Source: Lumbricus rubellus
Lineage: Eukaryota > Annelida > Clitellata > Crassiclitellata > Lumbricidae
NCBI GenBank assembly: GCA_945859605.1
Contig: OX243815.1
Coordinates: 29,814,481-29,878,480, forward strand
DNA: 64,000 nucleotides
Direction: 5' to 3'
Shown: positions 12,024 to 35,236 of the stretch, piece after piece
Position numbering within the stretch: the first letter of the stretch is position 1
Layout: every line of letters starts with the position of its first letter
The notes under the pieces: model-generated
What the model was told of the DNA's origin: nothing
Database searches by the model: none
The model's input: only the letters and a program-made list of their open reading frames with translations
Position numbers and translations under genes: made by a program

Positions 12024-12588
12024 ATATGTATACATGCACACAACTGAAGGCTATAAATATATATTACATATATGTTGCCTCTGACTACACTTACCCAGAG
12101 GAATGCGCTTCGGCTGGGCGAGCGTCTTCCGAACACGGCACCAGTACATGACGGTTGTCATGGCAACAAATGACAACAAACCGCGTCTCATTAGGGCAAT
12201 TTATCACGACTGCGTAGGCGCCGATAATCCTCTCAGTCTGTGGTGCAATCGCAGGCGCTAGGTCTTCTTCTGTCGACCTTCCTCAGTGTCTGCGTTCTTC
12301 ACATCAATGACCCGATAGATAGGTCTGACCACCGTCTCTGCTCTGTGGCTTCTGTGGCTGTCGAAGCCACTTATGTATACGACTGATGAGTGAAGAAGTC
12401 TATTATAATAATTATCGTCGTAGAGTCAATCCGGTCCTTTTAGGAAAGAATCCTTCGAAATAATTATTATGACTGCGTCCTTTGTATTAACCTCCGTTCT
12501 ATCGCTTTGAATACATTCCATTATGTCCCGCTCATGACAGCATCCTTTGTTCTGTGCGTGACAGCCGTGATTAGGCCTATGGAATAGG
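12024..12588. other. Intergenic, no recognised feature
   Basis: No supported ORF or repeat apart from isolated GGCCTA octamers. Confidence 0.3.
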
Positions 12589-12596
12589 CTATAGAT

Positions 12597-12874
12597 CATA
12601 GGCGTAGGGGACATTTGAGAAGTTGGGGGGGGGGGAAAGTTAACTTTTGCCCGAAAAAAATTTGCCCACTTTTTTATTTTGAAAATTTCCGTTACTTTTT
12701 CCGCCCGAAAAATCTGACGACCTTTGTTTTAGTCATTCGGTCGAAATTTACAGAAAATTTACATAGATTTTTAAAAATATTTTTCCTGGTCTGCTTGCCC
12801 GAAAACCAAACTTGCCCGAAATTTGGGGTGGGGGGGCATTTGCCCCCTCTGGACCCCCGTCTCCTACGCCTATG
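12597..12874. mobile_element. hAT-like MITE (family A), 278 bp, 8-bp TSD
   Basis: The ends are CATAGGCGTAGGGGAC and the reverse complement of CATAGGCGTAGGAGAC, a 16-bp terminal inverted repeat with one mismatch. CTATAGAT flanks it directly on both sides (12589-12596 and 12875-12882). Inside are poly-G runs and TTTGCCCGAAAA blocks. A second copy is at 60803-61172. The 8-bp duplication fits the hAT superfamily. There is no transposase ORF. Confidence 0.85.
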
Positions 12875-12882
12875 CTATAGAT

Positions 12883-13745
12883 AGACGTTACTTTTATGCT
12901 AGGCCTACAGACTATTCCACAGACTGTATCTACTACTCTTTCTTTACTATACCGGTACTGCTACTCTATCCACTATCCTCGCCCTATTCCTGGCTCTACA
13001 ATCATGTACGCAGAATTTATCATCGTCTGAATGTGTTTCTACATTTCGTTTCGCTCTGTTCAGCTGACTCGACGAATGTAGGCTACGTTTGCCTCCATAC
13101 ATACAATGTATCCTACTCGACTTCCTTCATGTCCCTTCAGTCTCCTGTTACCGCTGCTATGCTGTGTCCGCCACAATAAACTCATTCGAAGATATCCGAT
13201 TCTTGCTTTCTGTGACCTTCTGAATATAATACCGTATTTACACACGCACTACTAGACCGTTCGTTCAAATAATATGCACTTAATCATCGAGTGTTGCTCT
13301 TGTTGCGTAGCCTATATATCGTCCGAAGTGACGTCCCGACGTCATGTCATCATGCTTAAATAGCATGCGACAGACGGCGTCACCGAGTGCCATGGGCGAT
13401 ATGTCTTGCAGCGTCGGCTCAGAGGACAATCGCATTGAGCAGAGAGAGACCGGCGCGCATCGAGATGAATCGTTGGTTGCATGCAACTTCCGGTTGCTCC
13501 ATTTCTCATCTGGAATTTCTCGTTTCTGTTGCGAACATCAGTCTTACCTGGAAGATTAGTTCGTCCTGACGGCACTTCATTTCGTTTATTCTTTTGTGTT
13601 GACAGTTGATATAAAATAATCAAACTCAGTACGCTAATTATTGGCACACAGGGATACATAAATTTTTTATATTTCAACGCATTTTTACTTGGAATGATCG
13701 TCCGTCGCCCTCTCAGATCTCTCTACTTTTCATATAACAGCATTC
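12883..13745. other. Intergenic, no recognised feature
   Basis: Overlapping short ORFs on both strands (13280-13677) show no domain or splice support. Confidence 0.3.
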
Positions 13746-13747
13746 TA

Positions 13748-14385
13748 CAGGGTGGCGCAAAATAAACCGGACTATTAGTTTTTACAATTGCATCGCTTGA
13801 ATAATCAAAGTAATTATCGCCTTAAAACTATCATTAGACAGAAATGACACAGAAAAATGGCATTTGGTTTGGCATTTAATATAACATTGAATGAACTGTA
13901 AAATTTCAGAATTTTCTGAATGCGTAAGAAATTTCAGTCAAAGTGATGATCATTATGTCCTCCGTTTGCTGCGATAACCAATGGTAATCGCTTGCGAAAC
14001 TGCCCAATAACCCGGTTGATAGTGTCCTCGGTGATTTCGTCCCAGCATGCGGTCAGAACTTCTTTCAAATGTTCAATATCTCGAATTCTCAGCCTGCAGA
14101 CAAGCTGCTGAAGCATTCCCCAGATCGAATAGTCTACGGGATTCAAGTCCGGACTGTTCGGTGGCCAATTTTCTGGTTCAATAAAGTCTGGAACGTGAGC
14201 AGTGAGAAAAGCAACTGTTTTTCGTGAACGATGAGCAGGTGCTCCATCCTGCTGGAAAGTGAAATTGTCACCAGAGTGAGCTATGTCTGGCAGTAATCCT
14301 TGATGTAGGACGACGTTAATTACTTTGATTATTCAAGCGATGCAATTGCAAAAACTAATAGTCCGGTTTATTTTGCGCCACCCTG
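13748..14385 (-). mobile_element. Internally deleted mariner (DD37D/maT-type), 71-bp TIRs
   Basis: Termini 13746-13816 and 14317-14387 (including the flanking TA) are inverted repeats of 71 bp with a single mismatch. They begin TACAGGGTGGCGCAAAATAA. TA borders both ends, as expected for Tc1/mariner. The body keeps only the C-terminal part of the transposase. The identical TIRs suggest fairly recent activity of this lineage. Confidence 0.92.
13934..14316 (-). pseudogene. Mariner transposase, C-terminal remnant
   Basis: The frame is open from the right TIR to a stop at 13934. It contains Phe-Gln-Gln-Asp-Gly-Ala-Pro-Ala-His (second catalytic Asp) and Asn-Pro-Val-Asp-Tyr-Ser-Ile-Trp-Gly (third catalytic Asp), separated by exactly 37 residues, then a normal-looking C-terminus. 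The DNA-binding domain and first catalytic Asp are missing because of the internal deletion. The protein would be inactive. DD37D spacing places it with maT-type mariners. Confidence 0.88.
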
Positions 14386-14387
14386 TA

Positions 14388-15868
14388 TATTCTAAATTAA
14401 ATCCCAGCTTTTCAATAGGCCCTAATTTCAATGCAAATCCATCGGACCATCGCATCATTCGCCTCTTCCAGCATGCAGCGTTCTGATCTGTGAAGGTTAG
14501 GCCTAGTGGATTCTATTATATTTCATCGTCTCTTAAATTCATGGTCTGGTTGTCCTTGTATAGGTCTAAATTAAATGTCGCGTTTCTCCACATCCTTCTC
14601 CTCATCCAAATGCGATTTGAATGCGACCAACGCTTGTTCGCATGTTTTTCGCTATTGCCATCAGCGTTCACTATAAACAAGTCTAAAGGAAAAGTCTGTA
14701 GCCTAATTACGGTACACTTCGTATCCATCATGCTTATTCTCTGGGATATAGCTCAAGGAATAGCTCCACCACCTTCTGTTTTGTTCTCCTTTTTCGTGAC
14801 GATTAGTAGTTCATTGTGAAACTGAAACTGAAGTGGAATGTCGTTCATTACAAATGGGCAGCATGATTGTGTTCAATAATAAATTCGCACAACGTTGGAT
14901 CAGCGTCAAAACTTCGCCAGTCTAAGGCTCCAAGCCAATTATTGGAATTGTTAAAAAAATTGCTCCATGTTTGCACGAACTGTCTATCGTTTTCGCACCG
15001 TTGTGGAACAATCGAACACTAGCATAACTTTTTACTAGGCAGACCATTAATTGCCCCAATAGGCCAATAGGCCTAATAGGACTTTCTAAATGAGCCACAA
15101 TCAGTTCGCCATTGGTTGTGAACACAGGACCGAACGACAAAAGGCGGGAAAAAACAGACGACCTAAACGTCGACACCAGATGGTGCTATGAATTGTTAAA
15201 CGCCTAAGCGACAGTCGGACTCTGTCATTATTTAGTTTCTGTCCGGCACTTATATTGATTTCACTTCGTTTCCGAGTAACATAACATGTTTATAAAAGTG
15301 TAGACAAACCATAGACGACGCATCATCGATCCATACCCAGAGGACGCTGAAAGGACGCTTACTCCTCGCCGTTGCTATTCGCTAGAGGACGCCTCCACAC
15401 AGAATCGCTGCGCGGTGAAAATAATTATTATTTATGTTGCTTTCTGCTTCCGTTCTAGTTTTTACGTTTCGTTTCGTCAAGAGCCATTCGGACAGCTTTC
15501 AGAGTAATCTAAAATTGTTTTAAAGCCCATGGGTGATAGCTCTTTGTGCGCTTAATTGGTTATTTTTTGTGCGTTTTGTCGGCGGCAAGGAGCGCTGAAT
15601 GGAATTCGCAGGAAACACATTAATTTTGGATTTGTGTTTTAGCATAATCCAACTATCTTGTGACCGGTTCCGTAATTTGTGTCCAATTGTGACTGTAGGT
15701 CCATATACCTCAAATGAATGTATGTCCTATTCGAAAGTGATAATGTAAAAGGTTCGCTTTCAGTAGATGACGTAGTTCTGCCATAGGCGGAGTTTATAAA
15801 GATTAGGGGTGGGGGTTGTGGTTCCCACAGAACCCACATACTTGAATGTGCGTCATTAAGGTACAGTG
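14388..15868. other. Intergenic, no recognised feature
   Basis: Overlapping ORFs at 14490-14819 and 14922-15176 have no recognisable domain, and no splice-linked partner was found. I see no gene. Confidence 0.3.
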
Positions 15869-15876
15869 AGGGAGGG

Positions 15877-16227
15877 CAGTGGCGGATCCAGAACTGTTTC
15901 AGGGGGGGGGGCCAAAATCTTTTATCTTAGGACAGAGGAAAAAATTGCCGTTGGTCGCCAAAAAGTTGATGACTTTTTTTAGTCATCGGTCTTTGACAGC
16001 TGGAAAAAGTATTTTTCATCCGCCAAAAAGTTTATCTTTTTTAGTGCTCCAGCCGAAAACCGAATGGGGGGGACCACGTCACATGCAATTTTCTTAATGG
16101 GGGGGGGGGCAATATGCCATGACACCCCTATTCGTATTGCTGATCTCAAACCCAATGGAAGGGCCACGTCCCATGGCAGTTTTAAATGGAGGGCATGGCC
16201 GGAATGGCCCCCATGGATCCGCCCCTG
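15877..16227. mobile_element. hAT-type MITE (family B), 351 bp, 8-bp TSD
   Basis: Starts CAGTGGCGGATCCAG and ends in the reverse complement of CAGGGGCGGATCCATG. AGGGAGGG flanks both sides (15869-15876 and 16228-16235). The CAG...CTG termini and 8-bp duplication are typical of hAT. The interior is G-run-rich and noncoding. Confidence 0.85.
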
Positions 16228-16574
16228 AGGGAGGGAGGGAGAGATGGAGGGAGGGATCGATTGACCCAACCCAAAACTCATATGATTTGGAAAAATTCCG
16301 TTGGTCACCCACCCTCACCACCTCTGGTTACGACTCTAGCTGAGGTATAATAATATATTTTAAAGCAGGCCTATAGTATTCGAAATATAGAATTAAAGTG
16401 AGATGGCCTCACTAAAAGTGGTATAACTTTGTTTTGTTTGAAATGTTTTGATTAAATCTGGCCGTCGTGTGTAAATATGAATTGCCTTTAAGACTGTAAA
16501 ATTTCATTTCGAAATTCTTACTTCTGGCCAAGATATTGGCAAAAAATCTTAGGAGAAGTCCTTTGTTTTGGCCC

Positions 16575-17029
16575 CAGTGGCGGCGCCAGCTCAAAAATTT
16601 CGGCCGGTCGCGTCGGGGTCATGGGAACTATTTGGCAGGTCGAAGAAATTGATTATTAAATTTGAAGCACATCTATAGGCCGTCTTCTTTAAGTTAATTC
16701 TCTGTCCCTCGGCAGGTTTCAACTTCCAATGACGCCATTCTTCTCTTCGTTGTGCTTTTCTCTTCAGTTCGTTGTATCCATCAGTCATCATCCATCCCAG
16801 CATCATCTGTCTCGGTCTTCCTGTCATTCTTCCCCCCCTCACCAATCTCTTTTGTCTTTTGGGCGAGGAAAAATTAATGTTGATTTTTTAAATTTAAAAC
16901 CCTTAGATAAAATAATGTAAAATATATTAAACATTCCAAAGTTTTTTAGGCAGGTCATTATATAGGCAGGTCGTGAGCAAGATAGGCAGGTCAAATGACC
17001 TGCCGCGACCTCCCGTAGCGCCGCCACTG
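16575..17029. mobile_element. hAT-type MITE (family C), 455 bp, nested
   Basis: Termini CAGTGGCGGCGCCAGC and the reverse complement of CAGTGGCGGCGCTACG, with TTTGGCCC directly repeated on both sides (16567-16574 and 17030-17037). Subterminal GGCAGGTC units occur in both orientations. Removing the element and one duplication gives TTTTGGCCCACCCTGTA, which looks like the end of a mariner-type inverted repeat. It therefore probably inserted into an older element. Confidence 0.82.
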
Positions 17030-17046
17030 TTTGGCCCACCCTGTAT

Positions 17047-17233
17047 AGAAGTTCATTTTGCGAATACAAAACTAGGGCTATTGTATCGTCGCTTCGATTG
17101 TGATACATATCTTCTATTATTGCAGTTCATGTTGAGAAAATAAACGAAGCCTGTTGTTATAAAAATTATCACTTTGAATATGGCGCAGATCTGCTATCAT
17201 AGATATTCATTTTGAGAAAACAAACTAAGATTA
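17047..17233 (+). repeat. Satellite-like array, left part
   Basis: About two diverged units of the ~75-90-bp repeat that resumes at 19385: a GTTCATTTTGAGAA block, AAACTAGG, a CGTC(A/G)CTTCGATT block and GATACAGATCTACT. The array was split by the TIR element at 17234-19384. Confidence 0.75.
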
Positions 17234-17568
17234 CACTGGTCAACACACAATTTGTATCTTAAATGAAAATAGTCAATCTTTACTAATTTTGATGTGCTGA
17301 ACACGAAAATGACAGTAAAATTTGTCTGTTAGCTCTAGTTTAGAAGATACAGAGATGGTTACATATAAATGTCTCAGTATGCAATGAATCGGCCTACATA
17401 TGTGGGTATAACCATAAATTTTCTCAATGCTGTATTTCAAACTACTTATAGCACCACTGAGCACATAATTATGTGTTGTATTGCATCCGCCTGGTATGCA
17501 TGCACCCCCACCCCGTGTGCAAGAAATTTTTCAAAGTAGTTGAAAGACGAGAAAATGGCCAATGACCG

Positions 17569-18905
17569 TTGGTATTAAAATGGTTTGGAGAGAACCAAGC
17601 AATAACACAAAATGACTGCTACTTCTGCATGGCTCCGCCTACTTCTGCATGCATGACAAGGAAAGAGAAGTGGTCAACAGCGTGCCCAAATATACCATAT
17701 GCAATCCGACCCGCTCCGCACGGCAGAGAAATTCCCGTTTCGGATCCACGGAAAGAATTTATCATTGATTCAGACGATGAGGAGGTAAGCGAAGTGACTT
17801 CGGGTTCTCCGCAGCTTTCGACGCCACACATTTTCACCCAAGGTGAACTGAACGATCTTGACTGCGACCTGGACTTATCCAAGGCAAAGACGGAGTTACC
17901 GGTACTTGGATGAAGACCTAAAAGAATGGAATCTTCTCCAGGAAAATGCCTAGGTGACATCGTTTCGTACTCGTCATGCATGGGCACTGGGCAGTGTGAG
18001 ATAATTTTACCAAGGAAGACGACATTGTCTTCTGCTCCAATGTAGATTTTCTGTTGAATGCTCTCGGAATCAAACATGACCCTCAAGAAGGGCGACTACT
18101 CATAGACTCCACGAAATTGAGTCTCAGAGCGGTGCTGCATTGGTTCAAAGTTTTCAAACCAATATCCATCAATTCCGTTTGGACATGCTGTCCTCGTGAA
18201 GGAATCCTATGACAACCTAAAACACCAGGCTGTGGAATTCCGTTCACTACAACAGGTATGAATGGCATCTCTGCAGTGACTTGAAGGTTTACTGGCTCTT
18301 GAATTATAGTCTGCAGTGTGGATATACAAAATACTGCTGTTCTTCTATGTGAATGGGACAGTCGAGTAAGTGAGGAGAAGCTGGCCTGAGGAGAAATCTC
18401 TAGGCGTCAGAAAAAAGTAGACCATGTGCAACGCCTAACAAAAGTTGAAACCCAGAAATCCTGTTATTATCGTCGCTACACACCAAACTCAGTGTGATGA
18501 AGAACATCATAATTCATGTACCGGACTGGATCAGCTTTCAGGTACTTGGCTGTCAAATTCCCTGGTGAAGCAAACATTAAAGAGGGAATTTTGGGGGTAC
18601 TGAGATCAGTCAGCTATCCAGAGATTAGATGTTCGACAACTTGCTTCAGGGTGACGAGAAACAAGCATTTCATCTGGTGTTAACTAGCTTCCTCTGTGAT
18701 GTCAGAACAGAAAACTACAAGGAATTTGTTGAGGACATGTTGTCTATGATTCCATATATCACAAATTTGGCTGAGATGTGTCTTAAAGATTCACTTCTCT
18801 AATCCCCACTTGGAGTTTCTTCCAGAACGATTTCAAGGAGACATTTACAGTCATGGAAAAACGATATCAGAAAAATTTCCATGTTGGCTGACTATATAGG
18901 CCTAC
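17569..18905 (+). pseudogene. Decayed ORF of a multi-copy invertebrate family (LNDL-type), function unknown
   Basis: An open frame at 17569-17913 encodes an acidic stretch (Asp-Ser-Asp-Asp-Glu-Glu) and then Glu-Leu-Asn-Asp-Leu-Asp-Cys-Asp-Leu-Asp-Leu-Ser-Lys. Frameshifts and stops follow. Downstream pieces in changing frames keep recognisable segments: Pro-Ser-Ile-Pro-Phe-Gly-His-Ala-Val with Lys-Glu-Ser-Tyr-Asp-Asn-Leu-Lys, and Leu-Lys-Ile-His-Phe with Phe-Leu-Pro-Glu. From memory these resemble uncharacterised proteins that occur in many copies in invertebrate genomes. At least ten disabling changes make it a pseudogene. A transposon-carried role is inferred from the surrounding inverted repeats. 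Confidence 0.6.
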
Positions 18906-18907
18906 TA

Positions 18908-19125
18908 TGTGAGGCACGGTGGTGTGGTGGTAGGCTATATTTGGTGCCTTGGAGTCGGAAGGTTTTGGGTTTCAATCCACCTCAAGCCACCGCGTATGTA
19001 CCCTGTGCAAGTCCTTCACTCGCAATTGTTCATGCACTTCATGAAACTGCGATTTAGTGTTCGCGCTATAATTAGGAGCGCTTCAGACTAGAATCTTGAA
19101 GAGGCGGTATAGTGCTCGTACATAC
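18908..19125 (+). mobile_element. tRNA-derived SINE (family 1), full-length, diverged
   Basis: Starts GAGGCACGGTGGTGTGGTGG (A-box region), has a diverged B-box GGTTTCAATCC, the CAAGTCCTTCACTCGCAATT body block, and the tail GGAGCGCTTCAGACTAG ... CTTGAAGAGGCGGTATAG. It is inserted at the end of the decayed ORF inside the TIR element, so it post-dates it. Confidence 0.8.
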
Positions 19126-19384
19126 ATATAGACCTACTTGCATGAATGCAAGACCTAATCCTGAGCAGTTATACAAGAGACAATGGGAAGTAAAAGCGAA
19201 AATATACTGGTATAAATGTTACATGTGTGCATTGTTCTATTTATAGAAACTCTTGATGATTTCAGAGAAACTGGAGCTAAGTTTTAAATTTCATTGTCAT
19301 ATTCGTGTCCAGCACCCCAAAATCTGTAAGAAATTGCAAATTTCATGTAAAATACAAAAAAAATTGAAAATTTGTTGACCAGTG

Positions 19385-20450
19385 TTTAATTATTGTTACG
19401 TCACATTGATTCTGATACATATCTACTGTTTCGGAAGTGAATTTTGAGAATGTATAGACAAAGCCCATTGTTACGTCACTTGAAATAATTATGTCACAGA
19501 TTGACCATCATAGAAGTCCATTTTTGACACTCTAAAACTAGGCCTATTGTGACGTCACTTCGACTATGATACAGATCGACCATTAAGCTCTTATAAACTT
19601 TCATTTTGAAAACATAAAACTAGGTCTAATTTGACGTCACTTCGATCATGATACAGAGAATACAAAACTAGACCTATTATGACGTCAATTCGATTATGAT
19701 GCAGATCTACTATACTATATAAAGTTCACTTTGAGAATATAAAACGAGGCCACTTCGATTATGATACTGATCTAATCTTATGGATGTTCATATTGAGAAC
19801 ATATATATATATAGTAGGCCTACTAGGCCTATTGTGGCGTCACTTCGATTATGTTACAGATCGACTAAGTTCAGTTTGAGAACATAGGCATATCGTGACG
19901 TCACTGCGATTATGATACAAATCTACTGTTATAGAAGTTCGTTTTGAGAATATGACTAGCCTTAGTGACCCAATTCTGATTATGACAAAAAATCTACGAT
20001 CAGATCCGTATACGTTCATTTTGAGATTTCAAAACTAGCCTTTTGAATCGTCGCTCTGATTATAATGCAAATCTACTTTTACAAAAGTTCATTTTGAGAA
20101 AATACATCAAGGCCTATTGTGACGTCACTTCGATTACGATACAGATCTACTAGATAGATGTTCATTTTTTGGAATATTAAACTATACTGTGACGTCACTT
20201 AGATTGTGATACAGAGCGCCATTATATAAGTTCATTTTGAGAATATAAAACTAGGCGAAATGTTACGTGACATCGATTAAGATATGGATTCACAATTACA
20301 AAGCCTATTGTGACGTCACTTCGAATATGTTATAAATCGACTATCATAGAAGTTCATTTTGAGACAGCAAAACTAGGCCTATTATGACGTCACTTCGATC
20401 ATGACACAGATCTACTATGATGGAAGTAAATTTTGAGAATATACAGATAG
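19385..20450 (+). repeat. Satellite-like array with TGACGTCA palindromes
   Basis: Roughly a dozen diverged units of about 75-90 bp: GGCCTATTGTGACGTCACTT, CGATTATGATACAGATCTAC, then GAAGTTCATTTTGAGAATAT. Perfect TGACGTCA (a CRE/ATF site) occurs at 19550, 19632, 19680, 19896, 20120, 20190, 20311 and 20385. Unit spacing is irregular owing to deletions. It ends about 1.3 kb upstream of the HSPA4 start codon. Confidence 0.85.
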
Positions 20451-20454
20451 ATCC

Positions 20455-20585
20455 ATCCACTTTGAGCGGGCGTCCGCTTGAGCTGCGCCCACATGCACGG
20501 AATAATTTGCCTGCTTTCTTCCGGTTGCTCAACGCGTTTCTCTTTAGCCGTACATGGATGGGTCAGGAGGAGCTAACAAAATAGA
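20455..20585 (+). mobile_element. LINE 3' ORF fragment
   Basis: Translation gives Ala-Arg-Asn-Asn-Leu-Pro-Ala-Phe, then Leu-Phe-Ser-Arg-Thr-Trp-Met-Gly and a stop. This resembles the Leu-Phe-Ser-Arg-Gly-Trp-Val-Gly end of the LINE at 4100-4495. Confidence 0.45.
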
Positions 20586-20811
20586 CCGGGGCCATTTATA
20601 GTTCAAGTTAGGCCTACTGCTAGATCAGCGTTTTAGATTCTTAATCTCTGTTGTTCTAGTTAACTCTTTCACGGTAGCTAGGCCTATCTCTGCGACTTTC
20701 CGGTTCCTGTTTTTTGCGGCTTCTCACGTCACTGTAGAGTGTAGATCTATAGACCTATAACTGTTATCTCTGAGAGTCAAGTTGCTGCCAACAGAATAGC
20801 TTTTGTATGTC

Positions 20812-20874
20812 TATAGTATGTGTACCACTTTACTCATAACAGTTTCCCATTTCGATAGCGAACATTCCGTGCGT
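20812..20874 (+). repeat. Dispersed repeat, copy 2
   Basis: Near-identical to 11331-11397 (TAGTATGTGTACCACTTTAC through CGAACATTCCGTGCG). The flanks do not match. Confidence 0.75.
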
Positions 20875-21552
20875 CCTTTCCTGCATTACATACCGTGGGC
20901 CGATGCCATATTCCGTAGGGCGTAGGCCCTATAGAGATCTGCTCAGTGCTCACTATACCCCATCTGCTCTTATGCCTTATGCCGTTAGGCCTAGGCCTAG
21001 TGCATAGGTCTATTTATTTGAAATTGCCTGAATAAGAGAATCGATTTAGTAAGCTAGAACTAAGTTAGTTGGCGGTCAGTGTAAGAGAGCGCCATAGAAA
21101 TCGAAGCGTGTTGAAACGTCGCATCTACGTGATCTTTGGCCTGGGCGAATATTCGAGAATAATGCGCCATGCTGCAGTGCTATGCTAGACGAGTAGCACG
21201 ATGATGTCCCCTTTAGAGACAAGGACTACATATTTTTTGCTGAGTCTACACCTAAAGACGTAGTTATCGTATTGAGCGAGTCGCAGATCAATAAAATTGA
21301 GTAAATCGCAGCTTCTGGCTTCTAAAAACAATATTTTTGCCTAGAGACTAAAATCCAAATAGTTATCCGTAATACTTTAGGGCAGCTTATTTAAAATCAC
21401 ACAATACTGAAGCATATTGGCTCGATTATAAACACGATTCTGTAAATGTGAGCGTGTTTTTGCACAAGATGACGCTACAAGTACGTGTTATATCTATGGT
21501 TTGGGAAATGCTTCTACGATATGTCATCTGTGGGGACAGTGGATCGTGGGAG

Positions 21553-21565
21553 GAAATTTCTAGAA
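21553..21565 (+). promoter_or_regulatory. Heat-shock element (three perfect inverted GAA units)
   Basis: The sequence GAAATTTCTAGAA matches GAAnnTTCnnGAA exactly, the trimeric HSF1 binding site. It lies 214-226 bp upstream of the HSPA4 ATG, a usual promoter distance. No TATA box is obvious nearby, and the transcription start is unknown. HSF control is inferred from the motif and the identity of the downstream gene. Confidence 0.7.
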
Positions 21566-21754
21566 GATATTTGGTGGCATTTTTAATCGTTTGCCATCGA
21601 AGTTTAGGTTGTTAGGCTAATCAAACGTATCAGACAGGATCCTGCAGCCGCATTCTCTAGATTCCAGCGTCCCGAATTGCGAGTTTCAAACGATAGAACA
21701 GTCGCGAGCGCCGGTGTTTTTGTTCGTAGGTGTGAAACGTATACATTTTTCTAA

Positions 21755-33868
<12,114 letters not shown>

Positions 33869-35221
33869 GGATGACACTTCGCTAGCAAAACTTTAGGGTC
33901 AACTTGATTAGTCGTTTTGCCGGTTATTACGTGCCCATAAATGGTGCAAGATAATGACTGTAAAGCAGCTACACATGGAAGTAATCGTTGCTATGTTTGT
34001 TGTGCTGTAAAGCTTTTCATTGACAAACATGTTTTTTCATTAAATTAAAAGTGTGTTTAGCAAAAATGGACTTTGTTTTGTTTGTGGACACTGTAGTGTA
34101 TAGTGTAATTTTTGTTTTGTGCCGTTTGTGTTGTGTTTTTCCTCTCGAGTATATATATATATATATATATATAGATTTGTGTGTGTGGTCTCAAACAAGG
34201 CTACGTGTTATGTGAAGTCCCCTTTGTTTGTCGTACATGCCATATTTTTTTACTTTCATACATTGTGATGTTCACTTCACTTAGATTTTCGTAATTATTA
34301 TGAAATGTTTACAAGTCTTCTCCTTGTCGCCTGTTTAGTCAATGTATCGCATGTCTTATAATACCAACTGTAGATACATAAAGAAAAGCTGTACATGATA
34401 ATTGGTAACAAATATTTGTAATGTTGTGGCATACGCTAAATCTAGAGCTACTCATTTATGCATGGTTTTTCATGACAACTTGGTAACACAGAAAATATTG
34501 GGAGTTTGCTGAATTGTAGTACAGATATTTAGTAAGCATTTACTTAAGAAATGAGCCAGCACACATATGTGAAAGACCAGTTTAGTGATGCTGTTTGATA
34601 GTAATGAATTGATTCATTGTGTAGCCATAATGTTCTTCCTTAAAACATGGTTTAGCCAGTACATGGAATTGTTATGTAAGTTTACTTATGTCTAATTAAA
34701 AAGCAGTGGTTAGATGGCATAACTGTTCCTGCCGAGTGCAGGTAGAAACTTAGCTAAACTGAACTGTTTCTGGGTTAACTCTCTCAACTAAATCATTTAT
34801 GGCATATTGGTAAGCAATGCATCCTCCTAGGCATAGTTTTATATTTACAGATTTAATGTTTTTCAATCTAGTGTAAACGGGTCTTGCTTTAATATTCTGC
34901 ATGATTCACTTGATATGTAATGATAGCGATTGTAGGAAGCATAGACTTTTAATCCCTTGTTTCTGTTGGTTCTTGTGTGGGGAGGTTAAGAGGTTTTGCT
35001 TCATGGCAGCTGCTAATAGGCGTACGTGGAAATCTAACAATTGAACAGCAAGGAGTTTTTTTCTGATTTGTGCAAATCTAGTTGCTTTACTTGGAATAAT
35101 AAACTTGTACATTAACCTACAAGCACTGTGTTACCACATGTTAGTAATTGGTATTATACAGGCCTACTTATGGTGCACAATGGTTCAGTTTCCTGTACAA
35201 CAAGACTACAGGACTAATAAA
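33869..35221 (+). other. HSPA4 3' flank / predicted 3' UTR
   Basis: Candidate poly(A) signals are ATTAAA at 34039-34044 (short UTR, about 175 nt) and AATAAA at 35098 and 35216 (long UTR, about 1.35 kb). A (TA)n run lies at 34149-34172. No ORF is supported. Confidence 0.5.
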
Positions 35222-35236
35222 ACATACATATCACCA

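Larger units (their letters stand above)
17234..19384 (+). mobile_element. 2.15-kb TIR element, CACTGGTCAACA ends, carrying a decayed ORF
   Basis: The left end (17234 onward) and the reverse complement of the right end (to 19384) both start CACTGGTCAACA. They stay alignable for about 110-120 bp, through GTGCTGAACACGAA/GTGCTGGACACGAA and TTAGCTCTAGTTT/TTAGCTCCAGTTT blocks. It sits inside a tandem array that continues on both sides, so it is an insertion. Flanking triplets are TTA and TTT. The CACTG start would suit an EnSpm/CACTA-like origin, but no clean target duplication is visible. Inside are a degenerate protein gene and a SINE. Confidence 0.7.

Noticed and set aside
13280..13677. Overlapping ORFs on both strands as a candidate gene
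   Set aside because: No domain, no splice sites leading to a partner exon, and similar-length frames on both strands are expected by chance.
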